Notes: a model not told the origin generated them from the sequence alone. Shown: positions 18,273-27,618, counted from the stretch's first letter. The stretch: 64,000 nucleotides of DNA from JAHEJX01 sp041605955 (GCA_041605955.1 JBFIXI010000001.1:1-64000); one strand, 5' to 3'. A program made the numbers and translations.

Positions 18273-18565
18273 TCCCGTCCGGAGCGCGCATCTCCGCACC
18301 GTAGGGCCGAGCCGAAATACCGCGGCGCGCTCGGGTGGCGGCGGCCAGGGCAGCGGACGCAGGCGTCGTCGATGGCCCGCTCCTCGCTCGATTCGGCGTC
18401 CTCGCGCGCTCGGGAGTGCCATCCTGGGTGGCAGAAGGGAGCCGAGACGGTGCCGACTCAGGAACCAGATCGCACGCATCAATCGAATAGCGCTGCGTCG
18501 GGCGCAGTAGGTGCGACCGTCAGCCTGGTGAAAGCCGTCGCCGACCACCCGCTACGGAGGCACCA
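18273..18565. other. Intergenic stretch without a clear gene
   Basis: No convincing coding frame in 293 bp. A weak hairpin TGCCA/TGGCA occurs near 18418-18434. It should contain the promoter of the dehydrogenase at 18566. Confidence 0.4.
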
Positions 18566-19645
18566 ATGACGCTCCCCGACAAGATGCGTGCCGTACTGCT
18601 CACCGGTCACGGTGGCCTCGACAAGCTCGAGTACCGCGACGACGTGCCGGTTCCCCGGCCGCGCTCCGGCGAGATCGTTATTGCCGTCGCGGCATGCGGT
18701 ATGAACAACACCGACATCAACACCCGAACCGGCTGGTACTCCAAGACCGTCACCGCTGCCACAGGCGAGGACGTGGCCACAACCGACACCGACGGTTCAT
18801 GGACCCGGGGATTGCAGTTTCCCCGCATCCAAGGGGCCGATCCGGCAGGTCGGGTCGCTGCCGTGGGGCAGGGCGTCGATCCGGACCTCATCGGCCGGCG
18901 AGTGCTGGTCGACGCCTGGATCCGCGATCCCGACGGTGACCTGGCCAGAGCGGCTTACCTGGGCTCGGAGCTCGATGGCGGATATGCGGAATACGTCCGG
19001 GTGCCCGTAGCCAACGCCTACCCCATCGACTCTGCGGTCACCGACGTCGAGCTGGCCAGCTTCCCCTGCTCGTACGCCACCGCCGAGCACATGCTGCATC
19101 GAGCCGAAGTCGGCCTCGGTCACTGGGTGCTCGTAACCGGTGCGTCGGGCGGAGTGGGCGGGGCCCTCGTTCAGCTGGGCAAACGGCGGGGAGCCAACGT
19201 CATCGCGGTCACCAGCCCGTCCAAGTTCGACGCCGTCGCGGCGATAGGCGCCGATATCGTGCTCAACCGCACGGCCGACGGCCTTGACGACGCCGTTCGG
19301 GACGCGTCCGGGGGAGGGGTCGATGTCTTTGCCGATGTGGTGGGCGGCGACCACTTCGCACCATTGTTCGAGACCATCCGCCGCGGCGGTCACTACACAA
19401 CCGCCGGCGCCATCGGCGGACCCGTCGTGTCGCTCGACCTGCGCACGCTCTATCTGCACGACATCACCATGCACGGCTGTACCGTGCTCCCACCCCAGGT
19501 GTTCGCCAACCTCGCCGGCTACATCGAGCGCGGCGAAGTGCAGCCGATAGTTGCCGGCACCTTCCGTCTCGAAGCGATGCAGGCGGCCCAAGAAGCGTTC
19601 CTCGAGAAGAACCACGTCGGCGCCCTCGTCATAGAGATCGCGTAG
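18566..19645 (+). CDS. Zinc-type alcohol dehydrogenase-like / quinone oxidoreductase (MDR family)
   Basis: A 359-residue medium-chain dehydrogenase/reductase. The GroES-like half includes AACGMNNTDINTRTGWY and PRIQGADPAGRVAAVG. The Rossmann half has VLVTGASGGVGGALVQLGKR (NAD(P)-binding) and a downstream VDVFADVVGG. A second, structural zinc Cys cluster is not seen, which fits a quinone-reductase-like or zinc-free member. Substrate unknown. It starts at ATG 18566 with CGGAGGCACC before it and stands alone. Confidence 0.8.
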   Translation: MTLPDKMRAVLLTGHGGLDKLEYRDDVPVPRPRSGEIVIAVAACGMNNTDINTRTGWYSKTVTAATGEDVATTDTDGSWTRGLQFPRIQGADPAGRVAAVGQGVDPDLIGRRVLVDAWIRDPDGDLARAAYLGSELDGGYAEYVRVPVANAYPIDSAVTDVELASFPCSYATAEHMLHRAEVGLGHWVLVTGASGGVGGALVQLGKRRGANVIAVTSPSKFDAVAAIGADIVLNRTADGLDDAVRDASGGGVDVFADVVGGDHFAPLFETIRRGGHYTTAGAIGGPVVSLDLRTLYLHDITMHGCTVLPPQVFANLAGYIERGEVQPIVAGTFRLEAMQAAQEAFLEKNHVGALVIEIA

Positions 19646-19829
19646 CCCCATCGGGACCCTCGGGGGACGCAGAATTCCCTCTTGTAATCCTCGTTGCGGA
19701 GCGGATGATTCCGTGTCAACCACGTTGGGTTTACCAGCAAAGGAGGAAGGCGTGGCGAGAAGGTCGGTCATCTAGGGCCGGCCCCCTGCCCTAACGGGCG
19801 CGGTGACGCTGCTACCTTCTGGCGGCGTC

Positions 19830-20936
19830 GTGAAGATCACCAGCATCAGCGTCTATCCGTTCGAGCTGCCGTTGCAGCGCCCGTACCGCCTGTCCGGCGG
19901 TCGTCTTCTTTTGGAGCGTCTCGACAGCACGTTCGTCCGCCTCGATACCGATGCCGGCATCTCCGGCTGGGGGGAGGGCTGCCCCTGGGGCTCGACCTAC
20001 CTGCCGGCCTTTCCTGGTGGGATCCGGGCGGCCATTGCAGAGTTGGCCCCCACCGTCCTCGGAATGGATCCGCGTCGGCTCGACGTGCTCAACGCTGCCA
20101 TGGACGCGGCCTTACCTGGGCATCTGTATGCCAAGTCGCCGCTCGACCAGGCGTGCTGGGACATATTCGGCAAGTCGTCCAGTCTGCCGGTGTACGACTT
20201 GCTGGGCGGCGGCATCGACCAGAACCTGGTGGTGCAGAGCTCGATCGGCACCGATACGCCCGAGGCGATGGTGGAGGATATCTTGCGCCACCACCAGCAG
20301 GGCTACCGGGTGCACTCACCCAAGATCGGCTCCGACGTCGCCGAGGACGTTGCCCGGGTTCGAGCGATCGCACAGGCGTTACCGGCAGGCGACTCTGTCA
20401 CATTCGACGCCAACCGGGCGATGCTGCCCGATCAGGCAATCCGGCTAATGCACCTCACTGCGGGCGCCGACGTCTATTTCGAGCAGCCGTGCGAGACGTA
20501 CGAGGAGTGCCTACAGGTGCGCAAGGCGACCACCCAGCCGATCATCCTGGATGAATCGATCGTGGAGTACGGCGATCTCGTGCGGGCCCAGCGCGACGGG
20601 GCTTGCGAAGCGATCGGACTCAAGATCGAGCGGGTCGGCGGGCTCACCCGGGCCCGCCGGATGCGTGATTTCTGCGTGCAGACCGGCATTCGCATGAACA
20701 TCGAAGCCACCGGCGGCAGCGTGCTGGCCGACACGGTGGCGGCCCATCTCGCTCAGGCGACCCCCAACCGTCTTCAGCGGGCCACGTGGCTGTGCCACGA
20801 CATGCTCACCGTCGATCCCTGCGCCGGCGGGGCGCGCCACCTTGGCGGGTACACCCGAGCCCCCGACGCCCCCGGCTTGGGGGTGGAGCCGCAGCTGGAG
20901 TTGCTGGGGGAACCAGCGGCGACCTACGTCAGGTGA
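19830..20936 (+). CDS. Enolase-superfamily dehydratase/racemase, cis-3-hydroxyproline dehydratase-like
   Basis: A 368-residue mandelate racemase/muconate lactonizing enzyme. The capping domain starts KITSISVYPFELPLQRPY. Barrel ligands are TFDANRAM (Asp), YFEQPCETYEE (Glu) and IILDESI (Asp/Glu); a Lys is in HSPKIG, and KIERVGGLTRARRMRDFC follows. The phrases EQPCETYEECL and DAPGLGVEP are characteristic of the cis-3-hydroxy-L-proline dehydratase / hydroxyproline-betaine epimerase subgroup. I prefer GTG 19830, which matches the family's usual N-terminus, over GTG 19803. A link to the betaine-type demethylases upstream is possible but the genes are not adjacent. Confidence 0.78.
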   Translation: MKITSISVYPFELPLQRPYRLSGGRLLLERLDSTFVRLDTDAGISGWGEGCPWGSTYLPAFPGGIRAAIAELAPTVLGMDPRRLDVLNAAMDAALPGHLYAKSPLDQACWDIFGKSSSLPVYDLLGGGIDQNLVVQSSIGTDTPEAMVEDILRHHQQGYRVHSPKIGSDVAEDVARVRAIAQALPAGDSVTFDANRAMLPDQAIRLMHLTAGADVYFEQPCETYEECLQVRKATTQPIILDESIVEYGDLVRAQRDGACEAIGLKIERVGGLTRARRMRDFCVQTGIRMNIEATGGSVLADTVAAHLAQATPNRLQRATWLCHDMLTVDPCAGGARHLGGYTRAPDAPGLGVEPQLELLGEPAATYVR

Positions 20937-20968
20937 TCCGTGGCAGTCATGATCCAAAGAGCCGGCCG

Positions 20969-21763
20969 GTGAGAACATTTGCCCGTTCGACCAATGCTCT
21001 CGCCCGGGTGGCGATCGCTCTCGCGGTGGGCACTGTCATGTCCGGGTGTGCGGCGATACCCGACGGGCTGCTGGATGAGGGCTCCATGACCTCCCGAGTG
21101 CCGCCGCCCGCGACGACTTCGGCCTTCGTCGAGGTCATGTTGGCGTGCTCGGTCGACGGCTCGCTGCGATTTCCGCAGGCCTACGCCAATGGCCCGGAAC
21201 TGACTCGCGATGAGCTGTTGGCAGTGCCGATCGGAAGGCTGCTCAGCGGGTTCTCCGAAGGGGGCGGGGGTCCGGGCGAGACCGGGCCTTTCGAGAAAGC
21301 GACCGGCTTTTCGGTGGTCAGCGAGACGCTCGTCTTGGGCTACGAGGACGGCGGTGTCGCCTCGTTCTTCGAAGTGCAAGCGGGTGCCGTCCGCGGGTGG
21401 GGCAGCTGCTCTCCGAACCTGGTGAGAGGGGACTCTGTTGCCGTGCGCTGGCGGCCCCGCTTCGCAGTAACCCGGGCCGATTCCGTGATATCGATCCTGG
21501 TCGACGCCAAGGCCTGTGACACGGAGGACGGTTCGACTGCGATCACCGAGATCGTGGCGATCAATCTCGAGGAATCCGACTCAGATGTGAAGGTGACCGT
21601 TTGGACGCGCGACGACGCGGCTCTCAGCGGAGGCATCGACTGTGATCCGATCGGTACCGCTCTGGAGGCCGAAGTCGTGCTCGAGGGTCCGTTGCGGAGG
21701 CGGGTGATGTTGGATGGAGGCACCCTGCCGCCAATGCGGGTGCGTCGCAACCCCAATCCATGA
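20969..21763 (+). CDS. Putative lipoprotein of unknown function
   Basis: A 264-residue protein with signal peptide RVAIALAVGTVMSGCAAIPD; the lipobox VMSGC gives a lipidated Cys. The mature part has several spaced Cys (MLACSVD, GWGSCSPN, DAKACDTED, GGIDCDP), which could form disulfides. No known domain recognised. GTG at 20969 opens the signal peptide. A perfect hairpin at 21783-21798 lies between its stop and the convergent gene. Confidence 0.6.
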   Translation: MRTFARSTNALARVAIALAVGTVMSGCAAIPDGLLDEGSMTSRVPPPATTSAFVEVMLACSVDGSLRFPQAYANGPELTRDELLAVPIGRLLSGFSEGGGGPGETGPFEKATGFSVVSETLVLGYEDGGVASFFEVQAGAVRGWGSCSPNLVRGDSVAVRWRPRFAVTRADSVISILVDAKACDTEDGSTAITEIVAINLEESDSDVKVTVWTRDDAALSGGIDCDPIGTALEAEVVLEGPLRRRVMLDGGTLPPMRVRRNPNP

Positions 21764-21782
21764 TCTTTCCGACCGGCTGCCA

Positions 21783-21798
21783 CCCGCCCCAAGGCGGG
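21783..21798. terminator. Bidirectional hairpin between convergent genes
   Basis: CCCGCC (21783-21788), loop CCAA, GGCGGG (21793-21798): a perfect 6-bp GC stem 19 bp after the lipoprotein stop and 20 bp from the convergent stop at 21819. No U-tract. Confidence 0.4.
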
Positions 21799-21818
21799 CG
21801 CGTTCGGAACCGCCCGAA

Positions 21819-22241
21819 TCAGCCCAGCGTGGCCAACAGGGCGGTGGCATAGGCGTCCGGCGCAGTGTCGCCGTGATAGGTAATCGGCTCTCCGGCGAGG
21901 CGGATGACGCAAGCGTGGCGCCCATCGTCTTCCCGGTACAGGGCAACGAAGCGGTCACTCAGCAGCCTGCGGAGCTGGCCCTCGGTCGGAACCCAAACCA
22001 CTTCCTTCTTGACGATCGAATCGAGCGCCCACTCCACGGTTCCGTTGAACGCCAGCTCTCGCTCACCCATGATGTTCTGCCGTGGCTCGATCACCATCTC
22101 GCTGATCGCCCACACCCGATCGCCGAAATCACGATCCGGAATGTGGAAGCGATCGCCTTCCCGGGGGTGCCATTCCAGGCCGGCGTCGCGTAGTTGGCGG
22201 GCGAGGTCAACCGATGCGATCGGGGTGGCGGCGTCAGTCAT
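21819..22241 (-). CDS. Conserved actinobacterial protein of unknown function
   Basis: A 140-residue soluble protein starting MTDAATPIASVDLARQLRDA. Its segments LEWHPREGDRFHIPDRD, FNGTVEWALDSI and VWVPTEGQLRRLL match a short family common in actinomycetes. That family is often labelled pilus assembly protein CpaE without clear basis, since no P-loop or receiver domain of true CpaE is present. Start at 22241 set by ATG and family N-terminus. Convergent with the lipoprotein gene. Confidence 0.65.
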   Translation of the reverse strand: MTDAATPIASVDLARQLRDAGLEWHPREGDRFHIPDRDFGDRVWAISEMVIEPRQNIMGERELAFNGTVEWALDSIVKKEVVWVPTEGQLRRLLSDRFVALYREDDGRHACVIRLAGEPITYHGDTAPDAYATALLATLG

Positions 22242-22296
22242 AGCGACCAACGTTACCGGGGTCCCCAACACCCGGCGAAGCCGAAGTTGTGGTCTC

Positions 22297-22629
22297 CTAA
22301 GCGCCGGGCGGGTGGTAGGACGCCAAGGCGCTCTTGGCCCGTTCCAGCAGCGCCGCCTGATCGTCCTGGTCGAACAACTCTGTCGTCTTGGCTCGGGCCA
22401 GTGCCCCCGAGCTGGCGACGGCGACACTGACGGCCGCAGCCGAAACCGAGTCGGGTAGCTCGGCGATGGCGATGCCGTCGTACTCACCGAACATCCAGTG
22501 GAACGACTCGATCTTGCCACCGAGCGCTTCGGCGAGCTGAGCGGCCGCCGCTCCCCGGTCGGTGGGATTCTTGATCATGTTGGCCCACGACTCATGTGTG
22601 TATGAGAAGAAGATGGCGTACTTAGCCAT
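22297..22629 (-). CDS. GYD-domain protein
   Basis: A 110-residue protein of the dimeric alpha/beta-barrel GYD family. It starts MAKYAIFFSYTHESWANMIK and has WMFGEYDGIAIAELPD, the segment that names the family (here EYD rather than GYD). Members are small, widespread and of unknown function. It is the leading gene of a minus-strand pair with the 140-residue gene (55-bp gap) and diverges from the CoA ligase at 22710. An AAGGGAG Shine-Dalgarno precedes the ATG. Confidence 0.75.
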   Translation of the reverse strand: MAKYAIFFSYTHESWANMIKNPTDRGAAAAQLAEALGGKIESFHWMFGEYDGIAIAELPDSVSAAAVSVAVASSGALARAKTTELFDQDDQAALLERAKSALASYHPPGA

Positions 22630-22709
22630 GGAGCACTCCCTTCGCGATTACCTCAAACCTACGCGTTCGCCGCGGCGCCTGGCACGGCCGGAGTAGGTAG
22701 CGTGGCCCC

Positions 22710-24008
22710 ATGTATCAGCCTGAACTCGAGACCATGGCTCCCGGCGATCGCCGCCGCCTGCAATCCGACCGCCTCACCGCCTTGATCGGCCGCCTCAAGT
22801 CCCTGGATGTGCCCTACTGGCGTCAGAAGACGGCCGGCGTGGGGTTCATCACCTCGATCGGCGACATCGAGCGGCTCCCTTTCACCGTGAAGGCGGAGAT
22901 GCGTGACACGTATCCCTACGGAATGCTGACGATGCCGATCCAGCAGTGCGCTCGCATCCACGCTTCCTCCGGCACCAGCGGCAAACCGACGGTGGTCGCC
23001 TACTCCAAGGAAGACCTACGTGTGTTTGCGGACGTCAACGCTCGCTCGATCATATGCGCCGGCGCCCGCCCGGACGACATCCTCCACATCGCGTACGGCT
23101 ACGGCCTGTTCACCGGAGGCCTCGGTCTGCACGGTGGAGCGGAGATGGTGGGAGTGACGGTGGTGCCGGCCTCGGGGGGCAACAGCACCTTCCAAGCGGG
23201 CCTCCTGGCCGATCTCGGCGCCCGCGGCTTTTGCTGCACGCCGTCGTTCGCGATGCTGCTGGGGGAGCGGGCCACCGAGATGGGGCTGATGGATCAGATC
23301 AAGGCCGAGTACGCCATCCTGGGTGCCGAGCCGTGGTCGGAGGCCATGCGTAAGAAGATCGAGGAGATGTGGGGAGTAGATGCGCTCGACATCTACGGGC
23401 TGTCCGAGATCATCGGTCCCGGCGTGATGATGGAGTCGGTGGCTGGCAAGGGTGCGCCTTTCATGTACGACGACCACTTCTTTCCCGAGATCATCGCGCC
23501 GGATGGTGACAGTCCGATGCCGCGCGGCGATCTCGGTGAGCTGGTCATCACGACACTCACCAAGGAAGCCTTACCGATGATCCGCTACCGCACCGGCGAC
23601 GTCACTCGGTTCGTCGATGAGCCCTCGCCCTGTGGTCGCACCTTTCAGCGCCTCGATCGCATCTCCGGCCGAGTCGACGACATGTTGGTGATCCGGGGCG
23701 TCAATGTTTTCCCGTCGGCCATCGAAGCGGTCGTGCTCGATGACGACTCGCTGTCCGGCCAATACGCCATCGTCGTGGACAGACGTGAGGCGATGCCCAA
23801 TCTCGAGGTGCGCTGCGAGCTCCTGTCGGCCGACGACCTGCCAAAGCGGGACGCGATCCGGGACCGGCTGGAGCGGGCGCTGCACTCGGCCCTGCGAATC
23901 CGGGTCGATGTTGCGATCGGCAAGCCGCATTCCGTGGCACGGCAAGAAGTCGGCAAAGCGCAGCGAGTATTCGAGCGCACCGGTGCGGAAGATCCGCTCG
24001 CCGGATAG
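22710..24008 (+). CDS. paaK: Phenylacetate--CoA ligase family protein
   Basis: A 432-residue adenylate-forming enzyme. It has HASSGTSGKPTVVAYSKED (P-loop A3-like motif), AYGYGLFTGGLGLHGGAEM, DIYGLSEIIGPGVMMES (A5-like) and RISGRVDDMLVIRGVNVFPS (A8), matching PaaK. Length fits the family (~430). PaaK activates phenylacetate to its CoA thioester for the aerobic phenylacetate pathway. No other paa genes are in the window, so an alternative aryl-acid substrate is possible. ATG at 22710 is the only good start. Confidence 0.88.
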   Translation: MYQPELETMAPGDRRRLQSDRLTALIGRLKSLDVPYWRQKTAGVGFITSIGDIERLPFTVKAEMRDTYPYGMLTMPIQQCARIHASSGTSGKPTVVAYSKEDLRVFADVNARSIICAGARPDDILHIAYGYGLFTGGLGLHGGAEMVGVTVVPASGGNSTFQAGLLADLGARGFCCTPSFAMLLGERATEMGLMDQIKAEYAILGAEPWSEAMRKKIEEMWGVDALDIYGLSEIIGPGVMMESVAGKGAPFMYDDHFFPEIIAPDGDSPMPRGDLGELVITTLTKEALPMIRYRTGDVTRFVDEPSPCGRTFQRLDRISGRVDDMLVIRGVNVFPSAIEAVVLDDDSLSGQYAIVVDRREAMPNLEVRCELLSADDLPKRDAIRDRLERALHSALRIRVDVAIGKPHSVARQEVGKAQRVFERTGAEDPLAG

Positions 24009-24106
24009 CAGCAACCGCTACGGCAGCACCGGAGACCCACCGTCACAGCCCCGGTTGCGGCGGTAGCCTTCGCGCCGCTCGCAACGGTGAGCCGGAGGGA
24101 GGCCCA

Positions 24107-25099
24107 GTGGATTTGATGATCGAGGCCAGGGGCCTCGTCAAGAAGTACGGCGAGGTGGTCGCTCTCGATGGTCTCGACTTGGAAGTGCGCCAAGGCACCG
24201 TGCTGGGCCTGCTGGGGCCCAACGGCGCGGGCAAGACGACCGCCGTATCGATTCTGACCACACTCACCGATCCAGATGCCGGCCAGGCCCGGGTCGCCGG
24301 CGCCGACGTCTTCGCCGACCCACATACCGTCCGCACCCGCATCGGGCTCTCCGGCCAATACGCCGCAGTGGACGAGCACCTCACGGGTTTCGAGAATCTG
24401 GACATGATCGGGCGGCTCTACAAGCTGGGTAAATCTCGGTCGCGGGCCCGCGCCCGCGAGCTGCTCGAACGGTTCGACCTGGGATTCGCGGCAGATCGGC
24501 CCGTGAAGACCTACTCGGGAGGCATGCGCCGCCGGCTCGACCTGGCGGGAGCCCTCGTTGCCGAAGCTGCAGTGATCTTCCTCGACGAGCCGACCACCGG
24601 GCTCGACATACGCAGCCGCCGGGAGCTGTGGGATGTGATCCATGATTTGGTGTCGCGAGGCGCAACACTGTTGCTCACCACGCAATACCTCGAGGAGGCG
24701 GATCACCTTGCCGACGAGATCGTCGTCATCGACCATGGCAGGGCGATTGCCGAAGGGAGCTCCCACGAGCTCAAGGGTCAAGTGGGCGGACAGCGTATCG
24801 AGGCCACGGTGGCATCCGCCGATCACGTGGCGACGGCCGAGGAGGCGTTGCGGAGTCTGGCGGTGGGAGACATTCAGATCGGGGCCCGGTCACGGTCGAT
24901 TCTGGTGCCCGTCTCGGGAGGAACCGATGTCCTGCAACAGGCGCTGCGCCTGCTCGATGCGGCCGGGGTGGAGCTGCAGGACGTCGGCCTGCGACGCCCG
25001 ACGCTGAACGACGTGTTTCTGGCGCTGACCGGGCACATTGCCGAACCTGAAACCGCCGCGACCCCCGAGCTCGCGGTAGTCGAGGAGGCGCGGCCGTGA
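24107..25099 (+). CDS. ABC transporter ATP-binding protein, DrrA type
   Basis: A 330-residue ATPase with Walker A LLGPNGAGKTTAVSIL, Q-loop near LSGQYAAVD, signature TYSGGMRRRLDLAGALV, Walker B VIFLDEPTTGLD and H-loop LLTTQYLEEAD. The QYAAVDEHLTG and GGMRRRLD segments are characteristic of the daunorubicin-resistance DrrA group, with a C-terminal regulatory extension of ~100 residues. GTG at 24107 follows GGAGGGA. Its end overlaps the permease start by four bases, so the two form an exporter operon. Substrate unknown. Confidence 0.92.
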   Translation: MDLMIEARGLVKKYGEVVALDGLDLEVRQGTVLGLLGPNGAGKTTAVSILTTLTDPDAGQARVAGADVFADPHTVRTRIGLSGQYAAVDEHLTGFENLDMIGRLYKLGKSRSRARARELLERFDLGFAADRPVKTYSGGMRRRLDLAGALVAEAAVIFLDEPTTGLDIRSRRELWDVIHDLVSRGATLLLTTQYLEEADHLADEIVVIDHGRAIAEGSSHELKGQVGGQRIEATVASADHVATAEEALRSLAVGDIQIGARSRSILVPVSGGTDVLQQALRLLDAAGVELQDVGLRRPTLNDVFLALTGHIAEPETAATPELAVVEEARP

Positions 25100-25896
25100 A
25101 CGCCCTGCGGGAAGCATTCTCCGACGGCGCCGTTATCGCCAAACGCAACGTGATCAAGATCAAACGGGTGCCCGAGGTCCTCGTGTTCGTGCTGCTGTCA
25201 CCCATCATGTTCGTGCTGCTCTTCGCCTACGTTTTCGGCAGTTCCATCCTCATCCCCGGCGGCTCCTACCGCGAGTTCCTCATTGCCGGGATCTTCGCCC
25301 AGACCGTGGTTTTCGGCGCAACCTTCACCGGAGCCGGCTTGGCCGAGGACATGCAGAAGGGCATCATCGACCGTTTCCGGTCGCTGCCGATGTCGCGCGC
25401 AGCCGTGCTGGTGGGCCGCACCGCCAGCGACGTGGTCTACAACGTGTTGTCGGTGTTGATCATGGCCCTGACCGGGCTGGTCGTGGGATGGAGGATCCAC
25501 ACCGGTGTTGTCGACGCAGTGCTCGGGTTCGGGTTGCTGCTCGTCTTTGCCTATGCCTTCTCCTGGGTCATGGCTTACGTCGGTCTGCTGGTGCCCAGTC
25601 CGGAGGTGATCAACAACGCGTCTTTCATGGTGATCCTCCCGATGACCTTCATAGCCAACACGTTTGTTCCGGCCGAGAACCTGCCGGGACCGCTGCGGGT
25701 CTTCGCTGAGTGGAACCCGGTGTCGGCAGTGACCCAGGCGGCGCGCGAGCTGTTCGGCAACGTCCCGCCGGGCACCCCGGTGCCGGACGTGTGGCCGTTG
25801 CAGAATCCGGTGCTCTACACCCTCATCTGGTCGATGCTCATCATCCTCGTGTTCGCTCCGCTGGCGGTGCACCGCTACAACCGGGTGAGGAGCTGA
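25096..25896 (+). CDS. ABC-2 type permease, DrrB type
   Basis: A 266-residue membrane protein with about six transmembrane helices. The start NALREAFSDGAVIAKRNVIK and the segment LLSPIMFVLLFAYVFG are usual for DrrB/ABC-2 permeases; AGLAEDMQKGIIDRFRSLPM is the conserved coupling-helix region. GTG overlaps the ATPase stop (GTGA), giving coupled translation. Together with the preceding gene it would make a multidrug, lipid or antibiotic exporter. Confidence 0.9.
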   Translation: MNALREAFSDGAVIAKRNVIKIKRVPEVLVFVLLSPIMFVLLFAYVFGSSILIPGGSYREFLIAGIFAQTVVFGATFTGAGLAEDMQKGIIDRFRSLPMSRAAVLVGRTASDVVYNVLSVLIMALTGLVVGWRIHTGVVDAVLGFGLLLVFAYAFSWVMAYVGLLVPSPEVINNASFMVILPMTFIANTFVPAENLPGPLRVFAEWNPVSAVTQAARELFGNVPPGTPVPDVWPLQNPVLYTLIWSMLIILVFAPLAVHRYNRVRS

Positions 25897-26055
25897 GCCG
25901 GCACTCCCGCTGCAGGGGCGAGGGGCGGCGATGTCACCGCTCACCCGGGGAGGATTCGAGGAGGGCGAGGACGTCGGCGAGGGTGCCTTTCATCGCCCCG
26001 CCGTCGCCGGCTGATTTAGGCTCCGAGGCGCGCGCCCGGAGAGGAGGCACTCATT

Positions 26056-26544
26056 GTGCAGCTGAACAGCAACGACTTCAAAGACGGCGACTATCTCGAG
26101 GCGGCTCATGTGCTCTCCGAGGACTTCGGCTTCGGCTGCGAGGGTGGCAACCGGTCGCCCCACTTGGCATGGTCGGGCGCTCCCGACGGGACACGCAGCT
26201 TCGCGGTCACCTGCTACGACCCCGACGCACCCACCGGATCGGGCTTCTGGCACTGGGTGGTCGTCAATATCCCGGCTGACATCACAGAGCTCGAGTCCGG
26301 AGTCGGCAGCGCGGGTGGGTCGATGCCCGGCGGAGGTCTACAGACTCGGACGGACTTCGGTCGACCCGGCTACGGCGGACCGTGCCCGCCGGAGGGCGAT
26401 CATCCCCACCGGTACATATTCACGGTGCACGCAGTGGGCGGCACGCTGCCGGTCGATGCGGATACTTCGGCGGCAGTCTTCGGCTTCCAACTCCACTTCA
26501 ACACGCTGGCCAAAGCAACTCTGATGGGGCTCTACAAGCACTAG
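26056..26544 (+). CDS. YbhB/YbcL-family PEBP-like protein
   Basis: A 162-residue phosphatidylethanolamine-binding-protein homologue. It has the anion-pocket motifs CYDPDAPTGSGFWHWVVVNI and GPCPPEGDHPHRYIFTVHAV, typical of YbhB/YbcL. Cytosolic because no signal peptide is present. Ligand and role in bacteria are uncertain. GTG at 26056 is the start. Its stop codon lies inside a perfect bidirectional hairpin at 26541-26566. Confidence 0.9.
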   Translation: MQLNSNDFKDGDYLEAAHVLSEDFGFGCEGGNRSPHLAWSGAPDGTRSFAVTCYDPDAPTGSGFWHWVVVNIPADITELESGVGSAGGSMPGGGLQTRTDFGRPGYGGPCPPEGDHPHRYIFTVHAVGGTLPVDADTSAAVFGFQLHFNTLAKATLMGLYKH

Positions 26545-26566
26545 CTGCGGTTCGTCCCGCAGCTAG
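26541..26566. terminator. Perfect bidirectional terminator-like hairpin
   Basis: CTAGCTGCGG (26541-26550), loop TTCGTC, CCGCAGCTAG (26557-26566): a 10-bp perfect stem that contains the stop codons of both convergent genes (TAG 26542-26544 and, on the minus strand, 26563-26565). Confidence 0.6.
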
Positions 26567-27618
26567 CGCGCCGCGATGACTGTCACCGGATGCGGGATGA
26601 TGGAATGCCACAGGATCCCGTCCGGATGGAACGGCATCGTCTCCGGTTGGGTGTTGCCCAGGACATCGCTTGCCCGGCAGCGCAGGATATGCTCACCCGG
26701 AGCTGCCTCCCATTCGAAGCGGAACGGGCTCCAAGTCCAGTCGCCGTTGGGGCCGGTGAGCTCGGCTGCTTGCCACGGCCCGCCGTCGACGCTCCACTCC
26801 ACTTGCTTGATCGGGACGCCGGCAGCTCGGGCATAGCCGCGGATCTCATTGCCGCCGGGCTCGAGTGTGGCCGGCCAGGGAAGGGCGAGGCTCGACTTGA
26901 CCGGGTGCGCCGTTGCCGGTCCCAAATCGGCCCCCTCCGGTGTCCGCAGCCGGTAGTAGTCGTCGGCCCGCCAGGACGGGATCCAATCGGCGGACACCTC
27001 GATGCGATCCAGCCATTTCACGGAGTAGGCACCAATCCAGCCGGGAACGAGCAACCGTGCTGGAAACCCATGCGCCGGTTGGAGCGGCTCCCCGTTCATC
27101 CGCAGCGCGATGATGGTGTCGGGATGCAGCGCCTTCTCGATTGGGAGACACATGCGCACCGGTTCGCCTTCGCGGTTGGGTACGTCCAGACCTGCCGGGC
27201 TGACCCAGCTGGCGTCGGCCGTGACGCCCACGATCTCGAGCACCGACGGCAGAGTGGGGCCTTCCCAGCTGGCCATGCCCATCGCTCCCAGCATCCACGG
27301 CGTCTCGGCGGAGCCCGATGAGAATTCGCCGCCGCCCACGAGCTCGAACATCATGCGGCCGTTGCCGGCGCATTCGAGCCATGAGTCGACTCGGTGTTGT
27401 GGCAGACGTTGCAGCGTGGCGTAGTCCAGCGAACCCGAGTTGGTGACCGCATCGCCGGTGACGTGGAGCGTCCAGTCGGCCACGTCGATGGTGGGGACGG
27501 TCGCGACCTTGCAGACGAAGAATTGTTCCACCGGCGTGGAGTCGATGCCCAAGTCGGCGGACTCCGGTTCGAGGCTGGTGCCGCGAGCGATATAGCCGTG
27601 AGTGCTGGCGTCACGCAT
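26563..27618 (-). CDS. Sulfite-oxidase-family molybdopterin oxidoreductase
   Basis: A 351-residue protein with a molybdopterin domain (residues ~25-230) followed by a Mo-co dimerisation domain (~235-345). The Mo-ligand Cys is in DSWLECAGNGR; AHGFPARLLVPGWIGAYSVK is the conserved pterin-contact region; PIKQVEWSVDGGPWQ marks the dimerisation domain. Plant-type and bacterial relatives oxidise sulfite or related compounds. No Tat signal is seen after the chosen start at 27618, so it would be cytosolic; a longer upstream frame is Arg-rich but not signal-like. Divergent from aldehyde dehydrogenase. Confidence 0.85.
   Translation of the reverse strand: MRDASTHGYIARGTSLEPESADLGIDSTPVEQFFVCKVATVPTIDVADWTLHVTGDAVTNSGSLDYATLQRLPQHRVDSWLECAGNGRMMFELVGGGEFSSGSAETPWMLGAMGMASWEGPTLPSVLEIVGVTADASWVSPAGLDVPNREGEPVRMCLPIEKALHPDTIIALRMNGEPLQPAHGFPARLLVPGWIGAYSVKWLDRIEVSADWIPSWRADDYYRLRTPEGADLGPATAHPVKSSLALPWPATLEPGGNEIRGYARAAGVPIKQVEWSVDGGPWQAAELTGPNGDWTWSPFRFEWEAAPGEHILRCRASDVLGNTQPETMPFHPDGILWHSIIPHPVTVIAAR

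Noticed and set aside
18273..18565. Riboswitch upstream of the alcohol dehydrogenase
   Set aside because: Only a weak 5-bp hairpin; no conserved cobalamin, glycine or SAM riboswitch core was found.
21819..22241. CpaE pilus-assembly ATPase
   Set aside because: This label is common for the family, but the 140-residue protein has no P-loop or receiver domain.
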